DNA from: Brevundimonas sp. UBA986
Lineage (GTDB): Bacteria > Pseudomonadota > Alphaproteobacteria > Caulobacterales > Caulobacteraceae
DNA: 32,050 nt
Reading direction: 5' to 3'
Assembly (NCBI GenBank): GCA_002292165.1
Contig: DBBK01000041.1
Location: 10,605 to 42,654, forward strand
Part shown: piece by piece, positions 25,934-32,050 of the stretch
Layout of the letters: each line of letters opens with the position of its first letter
Position numbering within the stretch: the stretch's first letter is position 1
Program-made: the position numbers and the translations under genes
Notes under the pieces: generated by a model
The model's input: only the letters and a program-made list of their open reading frames with translations
Told to the model about the DNA's origin: nothing
The model's database searches: none

Positions 25934-26065
25934 CGCCGCTGTTTAGCCGAGCCTGAGCCCGGGCGCGAGTGCAGCGACATTCTGGTGGTTTTTGTCCGCG
26001 CGGCCCTGTGCCATGGTGCCCAAAACAAGAAAACGCGAAGCCATTTTCCGGGGAAGGAAACCACC

Positions 26066-27520
26066 ATGAAAGCGAATCGCCGCCACTTCATCACGACCGC
26101 CGGGCTCGGCGCTTTTTGCGCGACAATGACACCGGTTACCTTGGCCGCCGCGCCGGCCGTCGCACAGGCCTCCGAGGGCCAGAACGGAACCGGGCTCCTG
26201 ACCCCGCCGCCGGCGCTTCCAGCCCATTCCGATTGGGCCGACAACGGGGTGCGGCTGAACCCGCGCGACTTCGGGGCCAAGGGGGACGGCGCGACCAGGG
26301 ACACGGTCGCCGTCCAGACCGTGCTGGACCGTTGCGCCGTGCTCGGCGGAGGCGAGGTGGTGGTCCCGGCCGGGACCTATGTCGTCGGGACGATCCGCAT
26401 CGGCTCCAATACGACACTGAGGCTTGAAGAGGGGGCGACCCTGCTGGGCTCGCCCGACGTGGCCGACTATCCGATCACCCAGGTCCGCTGGGAGGGCCGC
26501 TGGATCCCCGGCTATATCGGCCTGGTCTGGGCCCAGGACGCCCGGAACATCACCATCGCGGGCAAGGGGAAGATCCTCGGCAATACCGCCATCCCGGGCC
26601 GCGTCGACCGCGCCTCGGGCCTTCGCCATCCGGCCCTGATCGAGCTGGTCAACTGCCACAATATCCTGATCACCGAGGTCTATACCGAGCAGAATGACAT
26701 GTGGTCGATCCACCCGGTCTATTGCGAGGACCTGACCTTCAGGGGGGTGACGGTGAAGGGCGGCGCAGACGGCGTCGACGTCGATTCCTGCCGCCGCGTC
26801 CTGTTCGACCACTGCGACTTCGACACCACCGACGACTGTATCTCCCTGAAATCCGGGCGCGGCATGGAGGGCAACGTCATCGCCCGGCCGACCGAGGATG
26901 TGACCATTCTCGACTGCAGTTTCCGCGACAAGCACTGGGCCTGTATCGGCATCGGCTCGGAGACGTCGGGCGGGGTGCGTCGCGTCCTGGTCGAGCGCTG
27001 CCAGTGTCTGGCCGCCCGCACCTTCGCCATCTACATCAAGACCCGCCCGGGCCGCGGCGCCTTCATCGAGGATATCGTCATGCGCGACCTCGACGTCTCG
27101 GGCGCGGGCTACGGCTTCCTGCGCCTCAACATCCTCGACAGCGGCAAGCAGGATCAGTTCCCGGTCGGCGGTCCCGACGGCATCCCGACGGTGCGCAACT
27201 TCGCCTTCGAGCGGATCAAGGTGACCGAAGTCCCGGTGCTGGTCGAGGCGGTGCTGATCCATCCGGACAAGCCGCTGGACGGCTTCGTGCTCAAGGATAT
27301 CACCGGCACCAGCGGCCGCGGCATGACCCTGGCCAATATGAAGAACGTCGCCATCGAGAACGTGCGGGTCAACGTCTTCTCCGGCCCCCTTCTGGCCATG
27401 GACAACGTCACCGGTCGCGGACTGGAGAACGCCCAGCCCCTGATCCCGACCGCGCGGCCCGCAGCGGTCGAGGGTGTGGCGGGATACAAGCTCGGCATGA
27501 CCTCGGGCGCGCCGAACTGA
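26066..27520 (+). CDS. Tat-exported glycoside hydrolase family 28 (polygalacturonase-like)
   Basis: This 484-residue right-handed beta-helix enzyme would hydrolyse pectin-type polysaccharides outside the cytoplasm. ATG 26066 has GGAAGGA upstream and opens with a twin-arginine signal (NRRHFITTAGLGAF, cleavage possible after AVAQA). The pectate-fold entry NPRDFGAKGDGATRDTVAVQTVLDRC is clear. Catalytic aspartates appear in DGVDVDSC and TTDDCISLKSGRG. The usual GHG is replaced by KHWACIGIGSETSGGV, and RIK reads YIK in AIYIKTRPGRGAFIE, so specificity may differ from plain polygalacturonase. The region upstream of the ATG (25934-26065) shows no clear regulatory motif. Confidence 0.88.
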   Translation: MKANRRHFITTAGLGAFCATMTPVTLAAAPAVAQASEGQNGTGLLTPPPALPAHSDWADNGVRLNPRDFGAKGDGATRDTVAVQTVLDRCAVLGGGEVVVPAGTYVVGTIRIGSNTTLRLEEGATLLGSPDVADYPITQVRWEGRWIPGYIGLVWAQDARNITIAGKGKILGNTAIPGRVDRASGLRHPALIELVNCHNILITEVYTEQNDMWSIHPVYCEDLTFRGVTVKGGADGVDVDSCRRVLFDHCDFDTTDDCISLKSGRGMEGNVIARPTEDVTILDCSFRDKHWACIGIGSETSGGVRRVLVERCQCLAARTFAIYIKTRPGRGAFIEDIVMRDLDVSGAGYGFLRLNILDSGKQDQFPVGGPDGIPTVRNFAFERIKVTEVPVLVEAVLIHPDKPLDGFVLKDITGTSGRGMTLANMKNVAIENVRVNVFSGPLLAMDNVTGRGLENAQPLIPTARPAAVEGVAGYKLGMTSGAPN

Positions 27521-27527
27521 TCAGGCT

Positions 27528-27582
27528 TTCGGCCGTCGGGTGAACTTTCCGGTATCGGGGGGGCCTGACGCCGACGGCCGAA
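27528..27582. repeat. 12-base perfect stem with 31-base loop between GH28 and GT39 genes
   Basis: TTCGGCCGTCGG (27528-27539) and CCGACGGCCGAA (27571-27582) are exact complements. The stem begins 8 bases after the GH28 stop and ends just before the AGGAGG ribosome site of the next gene. No T-run follows, so it is either a weak terminator or an mRNA structure affecting the next gene's translation. Confidence 0.5.
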
Positions 27583-27601
27583 CCCGTGCTAGGAGGGCGG
27601 A

Positions 27602-29296
27602 ATGACGCGCCCTGACCTGGATCGCCATATCGCCGGCTGGCGCGGACCCGTGCTGGCGGCCCTGCTGGCCCTGATCGCGGGCCTGCCCGGCCTGTTGCTG
27701 CTTCCGCCGCTGGACCGCGACGAGAGCCGCTACGCCCAGGCCACCTCCCAGATGCTGGAGAGCGGCGACTATGTCGACATCCGCTTCCAGGACGAACCAC
27801 GTTGGAAGAAGCCGGTCGGCATCTACTGGATGCAGGCGGCGGCCGTCGGCCTGACCTCCAAGGTCGAGAACCGCGACATCGCCGCCTATCGCCTGCCGTC
27901 ACTGCTGGCCTCTATGATCGCTGCATTCGCCATCGCCTGGGCGGGCGCGGCCCTGCTCGGCCAGAGGGCGGGCTTCCTCGCGGGCGCCATCCTCGGGACC
28001 TCCCTGTTGCTGTCGACCGAGGCGGGGATCGCCAAGACCGACGCCATGCTGTGCGCCTGCGTCACCGTGGCCATGGCCGGGCTGGCGCGAATCTATCTGG
28101 CGACACGGGCGGGCGAAGACCCACGACGACCGCATAAATTCCTGTTCTGGCTGGGGCTCGGCCTGTCGATTCTGATCAAGGGGCCCATCGGCCTGATCGT
28201 GGTGGCCCCCGCCATGATCGCCCTGTCGGTCTGGGACCGCGACGTCAAATGGATGAAGCGGCTGGGCTGGGGCTGGGGTCTGCCGCTGGTGGCCCTGCTG
28301 GTCGGGCCCTGGGCCATCGCCATCACCATCGCCACTGACGGCGGCTTCTGGCGTGAGGCCGTAGGCCACGACCTCGGCGGCAAGATCACCGGCGCGGCGG
28401 AAAGCCACGGCGGCTTCCCCGGCATGTATCTGGTCCTGTCGCCGCTGCTGCTGTTCCCGGCGACCCTGCTCTGGCCCGCCGCCCTGTCGACCGGCTGGCA
28501 TCGCCGGGCCGAGCCGGCGGTGCGCTTCATGGTCTGCTGGCTGGTTCCGGCCTGGCTGATCTTTGAGGCCGCCCCGACGAAGCTGTGGCACTACACCCTG
28601 CCGACCTTCGGGGCGATCGCCCTGCTGATGGCCGCGGCCCTGACCCGGCCGATTGGAACGGTCAGCCGCCGGATCGGCGCGGGCCTGGCGGTGTTCGCGG
28701 CGATGCTGATCTGCGCCGTCACCGTCTATGGCCTGACGGTCTGGGGCACCTCGACGGCCCAGACCTGGGCGGCCATCACCATCCTGTGCGCGGCGGTGGC
28801 GGGCATCGGCGGGGCCTTCATCCTTCTGAAGCGGGCGGCGATCTCGGCCCTGCTGGTCTCGATCGCCTTCGGGGTCACGGCCCACGCGGCTCTGGCCGGA
28901 ACCCTGCGACAGTTACGGCCCCTGTCGGTCGCCCCCCTGCTGGTGGAAACCATGGAGAAGGCCGGTATCGCTCCGGATCAGGGGCTGATCCCCGGGCCGG
29001 TGGCCATCACCACCTTCCATGAGCCCAGCTTCGTCTTCCTGACCGGCCGGGACACCGAACTGACCGATGCGGCGGGCGCCGCCAAGGCCCTGGCCGAGGG
29101 CCGTCCGGCCATCGTCGAGGCCCACGACGCCGAGGCCTTCCGTCAGGCCCTGGCCCAGACCGGCGCCTCAGGTCGGGCCGTCGGGACGGTGCGAGGTCAC
29201 AACTATTCCAGTGGCGACGACGTCGTCCTGACCGTCTATGCGCCGACGGGCGCGCCTGCGGCGCCGAGCGCTCCCGCCGAAGGCGATGCCCGGTGA
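27602..29296 (+). CDS. GT39/ArnT-like membrane glycosyltransferase
   Basis: This 564-residue polytopic protein belongs to the PMT/ArnT superfamily, which moves sugars from polyprenyl phosphate to lipid A, proteins or glycans on the periplasmic side. The signature LDRDESRYAQATSQMLESGDYVDIRFQDEPRWKKPVGIYWMQ near residues 37-77 carries the acidic catalytic loop. About 10-12 hydrophobic segments follow to residue 440, then a soluble C-terminal domain ending in a short Ala/Pro stretch. AGGAGG lies 5 bases before the ATG. The sugar and acceptor are unknown. Its stop overlaps the HMG-CoA lyase start (GTGA). Confidence 0.88.
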   Translation: MTRPDLDRHIAGWRGPVLAALLALIAGLPGLLLLPPLDRDESRYAQATSQMLESGDYVDIRFQDEPRWKKPVGIYWMQAAAVGLTSKVENRDIAAYRLPSLLASMIAAFAIAWAGAALLGQRAGFLAGAILGTSLLLSTEAGIAKTDAMLCACVTVAMAGLARIYLATRAGEDPRRPHKFLFWLGLGLSILIKGPIGLIVVAPAMIALSVWDRDVKWMKRLGWGWGLPLVALLVGPWAIAITIATDGGFWREAVGHDLGGKITGAAESHGGFPGMYLVLSPLLLFPATLLWPAALSTGWHRRAEPAVRFMVCWLVPAWLIFEAAPTKLWHYTLPTFGAIALLMAAALTRPIGTVSRRIGAGLAVFAAMLICAVTVYGLTVWGTSTAQTWAAITILCAAVAGIGGAFILLKRAAISALLVSIAFGVTAHAALAGTLRQLRPLSVAPLLVETMEKAGIAPDQGLIPGPVAITTFHEPSFVFLTGRDTELTDAAGAAKALAEGRPAIVEAHDAEAFRQALAQTGASGRAVGTVRGHNYSSGDDVVLTVYAPTGAPAAPSAPAEGDAR

Positions 29297-30210
29297 GCCG
29301 GCCCATCCAGATCGTCGAGGTCGGTCCCCGCGACGGGCTGCAGAACGAAAAGGCTGTTCTTGAGCCCACCGTCCGCGCCGAACTGGTGCGCCGGCTTGAG
29401 GCGGCCGGGGCGAAACGGATCGAGGCGGTCAGCTTCGTCCATCCCAAATACGTGCCCCAGATGGCCGGCGCCGAAGAGGTGATGGCCGCACTCCCGAAAG
29501 AGGCGGGCCGCAGTCGCATCGGCCTCGTCCTCAACGGCAAGGGCTATGACCGGGCGCTGGGCACGGCGGTGGACGAGGTCAATGTGGCCATGAGCGTCAC
29601 CGACGGCTTCGGCCTCAAGAACCAGGGCCTGTCCGTGGTCCAGCAGGTCGAGATGCTGGCCGGCATCATCGCCGGACGCGCCAATGCCGAGGGCGAGCCG
29701 GGGGCCACGCCGTCCCTGTCCGCGACGCTCTCCTGCGTCTGGGGTTGCCCCTTCGACGGCGAGGTCTCTACGGATCAGGTTCAGGATCTGGTCGGCAAGA
29801 TTGCCGAACTCGGCGTCGACGAAATCGCCCTGGCCGACACCATCGGCGTCGGCGATCCCTGGAGTGTGACCCGGAAGGTTGAGGCGGCCCGGCGCGCGGC
29901 GCCGGACGCCACCCTGCGCCTGCATTTCCACGACACGCGCAACACCGGTCTGGCGAATGCTTACGCAGGGGTCGAGGCGGGTGTCGACATCCTCGACGCC
30001 TCGGTCGGCGGCATCGGCGGCTGTCCGTTCGCCCCGGGCGCCACGGGCAATATCGCGACCGAGGACCTCGTCTATATGCTGGAACGGGCCGGCTATTCGA
30101 CCGGCTACGACCTCGACGGCCTGATCGAGACGGCCAAATGGATCGGCGAGAAGATCGGCCGTCCGGCGCCCAGCGCCCTCAGCCGCGCGGGCGGCTGGCC
30201 GAAGGGCTGA
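29293..30210 (+). CDS. mvaB: Hydroxymethylglutaryl-CoA lyase
   Basis: This 305-residue TIM-barrel enzyme splits HMG-CoA to acetoacetate and acetyl-CoA, the last step of leucine breakdown. VEVGPRDGLQNEK at 8-20 has the metal and substrate residues; CVWGCPFDGEV, HFHDTRNTGLANAYAG and the signature GIGGCPFAPGATGNIATED with the catalytic cysteine are all present. It starts at GTG 29293, overlapping the GT39 stop. No other leucine-degradation gene is adjacent, so the coupling to a glycosyltransferase may be accidental. It meets the GFA gene stop to stop. Confidence 0.94.
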   Translation: MSRPIQIVEVGPRDGLQNEKAVLEPTVRAELVRRLEAAGAKRIEAVSFVHPKYVPQMAGAEEVMAALPKEAGRSRIGLVLNGKGYDRALGTAVDEVNVAMSVTDGFGLKNQGLSVVQQVEMLAGIIAGRANAEGEPGATPSLSATLSCVWGCPFDGEVSTDQVQDLVGKIAELGVDEIALADTIGVGDPWSVTRKVEAARRAAPDATLRLHFHDTRNTGLANAYAGVEAGVDILDASVGGIGGCPFAPGATGNIATEDLVYMLERAGYSTGYDLDGLIETAKWIGEKIGRPAPSALSRAGGWPKG

Positions 30211-30642
30211 TTACAGCTCCACGCCCCGGAACGGATTGCCCTGATGCACCTCGAGGCCTTCGGGCAGGGGGACCCAGGCGGGGCGGCGGGCGTTGAAGAT
30301 GGCCACCGTCGGCTTGAAGCTGGACGGGTCGTCCAGCGATCCGGCATAGACGGTGTAGCTGTCGCTGACCCCGACCTCTCCGCCGAAGACCAGACCTCCG
30401 CACGTCGGGCACATGTTGCGCGTCGCCGGGCCGCCGTGGGCGCCGGTCGAGGTATGGGACTGAACCGGTCCGATCAGCCGCCCCCCCGCCGCCGCCAGCC
30501 CCAGAAACGGAATGAAGCCCGAGCCCGACGCCTTCCTGCAATCCGTACAGAAGCAATAGCCGGCATAGAGAGGCTCGCCCTCCGCCTCATAACGCAGCGC
30601 CCCGCAGAGGCAGCCGCCGGTGTGTCTGACGGGGTGGGTCAT
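30211..30642 (-). CDS. GFA/CENP-V-domain (Mss4-like zinc) protein
   Basis: This 143-residue protein has the cysteine pattern of the glutathione-dependent formaldehyde-activating (GFA) family: GGCLCGALRYEA at 9-20, then CFCTDCRKASGSGF, and CPTCGGLVFGG. These residues bind zinc. Most members of this family have no proven reaction, and formaldehyde activation should not be assumed. It is convergent with HMG-CoA lyase and lies just downstream of putA in the same direction. Confidence 0.9.
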   Translation of the reverse strand: MTHPVRHTGGCLCGALRYEAEGEPLYAGYCFCTDCRKASGSGFIPFLGLAAAGGRLIGPVQSHTSTGAHGGPATRNMCPTCGGLVFGGEVGVSDSYTVYAGSLDDPSSFKPTVAIFNARRPAWVPLPEGLEVHQGNPFRGVEL

Positions 30643-30663
30643 CTGAGGAGGCTATTCCGCAGA

Positions 30664-30687
30664 GGCGAGGCGGACAAGCCGCCCGCC
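30664..30687 (-). terminator. Hairpin after the putA stop
   Basis: GGCGAGGCGG and CCGCCCGCC pair with one bulge around a 5-base loop, directly after the putA stop codon on the minus strand. No T-run follows, so termination would be inefficient or rho-dependent. It lies between putA and the GFA gene. Confidence 0.3.
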
Positions 30688-30688
30688 C

Positions 30689-32050
30689 CTACAGGTTCAG
30701 CAGCGCCGGATCGCCGCCCTGGGCCGAGATGTTGTTGGAGATCGCCTTCTCCGAAGCGAAGCGGATCAGGCTGTTGGGGCCGCCGGCCTTGGGGCCGGTG
30801 CCGGAGAGACCCTCGCCGCCGAACGGCTGGACGCCGACGACCGCGCCGGTGATCGAGCGGTTGATGTAGACATTGCCGGCCGGGACCAGTCGCACGACCT
30901 CTTCGGCGAAGGCCTCGATGCGCGAATGGACGCCCAGCGTCAGGCCATAGCCGCGCGCGGCCAGCTTGCCGGCGACGGTCTTCAGGTCCTTCGGATCATA
31001 GCGATAGACGTGCAGGATCGGACCGAAGACCTCGCGTTCGAGGAAGTCGGCGGTCGGGATCTCGGCGATGGTCGGGGCGAACAGGTCGCCCTTCGACGCA
31101 CCCTCGGGCAGGACGGCGCGGGCGAGGATCTTCGCCTCCTTGGACAGCCGCTCGACGTGGGCTTCCAGCGCCGCATGGCTCTCGGCGTCGATGACCGGGC
31201 CGATGTCGGTGGCCGGGTCGGTCGGGTCGGCGACGACCTGGGCGGCCAGCGCGCCCTTCAGGCCCTCGATCAGGCTGTCGGCCGAATCCTTCGGGGCATA
31301 GAGGATGCGCAGGGCCGAGCAGCGCTGACCGGCGCTGCCGAAGGCCGACAGGATGACGTCGTCGATGACCTGTTCGCGCAGGGCCGTGGTGTCGACGAAC
31401 ATGGCGTTCAGGCCGCCGGTCTCGGCGATGAAGGGGATGATAGCGCCGGGGCGGGCGGCCAGCGACCGGTTGATGGCCGAAGCCGTGTCCGTGCCGCCGG
31501 TGAAGGCGACGCCATCGATGCCGGGGTGCGAGACCAGCTTCGCGCCCACCGTCTCGCCACGCCCGGGGACGAGGGCCAGCAGGTCGGGGCTCAGACCGGC
31601 CTTGTGATACAGGCGCACGGCCTCGGCGGCGATCAGGGGAGTCTGTTCGGCGGGCTTGGCCAGCACCGCATTGCCGGCGGCCAGAGCCGCGGCGACCTGA
31701 CCGGTGAAGATGGCCAGCGGGAAGTTCCATGGGCTGATGCAGGTCCAGACGCCACGCGGCGCTGCGCCCTCACGGGCTTGGGCCGCGTAGTAGCGCAAGA
31801 AATCAACCGCTTCGCGCAATTCGGCGACGGCGTCGGGCAAGCCTTTGCCTGCTTCGCGGGTGAGGATAGCAAATATTTCGCCGGCGTTGGCCTCGTAAGC
31901 GTCTGCAGCCGCGTTCAAGGCTGCGGCGCGCGTGTCGGCGTCGGCTGCCCAAGGTTTTGCTGCGTCTAATGCGCTGGCGATGTCTTTCTCGTTGGCTGGG
32001 ACCACAAGGCCCACGATATCACCCAGTTTGGCAGGGTTGGCTATTGGCAG
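30689..32050 (-). CDS. putA: PutA, aldehyde-dehydrogenase part (partial, 5' end outside window)
   Basis: This is the C-terminal part of the bifunctional proline dehydrogenase/L-glutamate-gamma-semialdehyde dehydrogenase. It oxidises glutamate semialdehyde to glutamate with NAD+. The reading frame stays open to the right edge (LPIANPAKLGDIVG precedes the visible GTG at 32014), so the N-terminal proline dehydrogenase domain lies beyond the window. Visible motifs are CISPWNFPLAIFTG, the catalytic Glu in AETGGLNAMFV, Cys in GQRCSALRILY, and the PutA-type ending VVGVQPFGGEGLSGTGPKAGGP. The bases from about 31740 to the right edge use unusual codons (TTA, ATA, AAA, CCT) and are less G+C-rich than the rest. 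Confidence 0.9.
   Translation of the reverse strand: MPIANPAKLGDIVGLVVPANEKDIASALDAAKPWAADADTRAAALNAAADAYEANAGEIFAILTREAGKGLPDAVAELREAVDFLRYYAAQAREGAAPRGVWTCISPWNFPLAIFTGQVAAALAAGNAVLAKPAEQTPLIAAEAVRLYHKAGLSPDLLALVPGRGETVGAKLVSHPGIDGVAFTGGTDTASAINRSLAARPGAIIPFIAETGGLNAMFVDTTALREQVIDDVILSAFGSAGQRCSALRILYAPKDSADSLIEGLKGALAAQVVADPTDPATDIGPVIDAESHAALEAHVERLSKEAKILARAVLPEGASKGDLFAPTIAEIPTADFLEREVFGPILHVYRYDPKDLKTVAGKLAARGYGLTLGVHSRIEAFAEEVVRLVPAGNVYINRSITGAVVGVQPFGGEGLSGTGPKAGGPNSLIRFASEKAISNNISAQGGDPALLNL

Noticed and set aside
30244..30852. Plus-strand ORF over the GFA gene and putA end
   Set aside because: It is antisense to two motif-bearing genes and has no recognisable content.

Overview
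The window is gene-dense, very G+C-rich chromosomal DNA. Its gene families and order suggest an alphaproteobacterium of the Caulobacterales, probably Brevundimonas-like. The grounds are secA divergent from a PPIase lipoprotein-argJ unit, a fabA-fabB-fabI operon, a BLUF gene beside hslV, Tat-exported hydrolases, and GANTC (CcrM-type) motifs at some intergenic sites. This assignment is inference from sequence character, not from a database search. No rRNA, tRNA, CRISPR array, insertion sequence or prophage is visible, and no gene-free stretch exceeds 300 bases.

Layout, left to right. 23-5403: a GT-B glycosyltransferase, a luciferase-like flavin oxidoreductase, a membrane-anchored Pro-rich protein of unknown function, and a kynureninase-like PLP enzyme coupled to a methyltransferase lying just downstream of secA. 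5408-11224: secA on the minus strand, facing away from a plus-strand unit of PPIase lipoprotein, argJ and a small tyrosine-phosphatase-like protein, joined by ATGA and CTGA overlaps. 11231-13023: an ArsR-type regulator divergent from a membrane fatty-acid desaturase and a small membrane protein, with a perfect palindrome between them. 12986-15405: rlmN and a BenE-type transporter. 15454-18203: fabA-fabB-fabI, the core of type II unsaturated fatty acid synthesis. 18294-22528: an SH3-domain protein divergent from a 2-hydroxyacid dehydrogenase, a GNAT acetyltransferase and a Tat-exported S9 peptidase. 22533-24987: moeB, a BLUF photoreceptor divergent from hslV, and a small membrane protein. 25071-25200: a structured palindromic intergenic element. 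25202-30642: a GT2 glycosyltransferase, a Tat-exported GH28 enzyme, a GT39/ArnT-like glycosyltransferase coupled to HMG-CoA lyase, and a GFA-fold protein. 30689-32050: the 3' part of putA, running off the right edge.

Most genes are housekeeping or ordinary accessory metabolism. The most interesting material is regulatory and structural: the ArsR/desaturase divergon with an operator over a plausible -10, the compact BLUF/hslV intergenic region, a CGTGA repeat array with three GANTC motifs after hslV, the nested palindromic element near 25.1 kb, a probable CTG start for the phosphatase-like gene, a composition break inside putA, and a GH28 enzyme whose usual GHG and RIK motifs are altered. No wholly new multi-gene system could be demonstrated from sequence alone.
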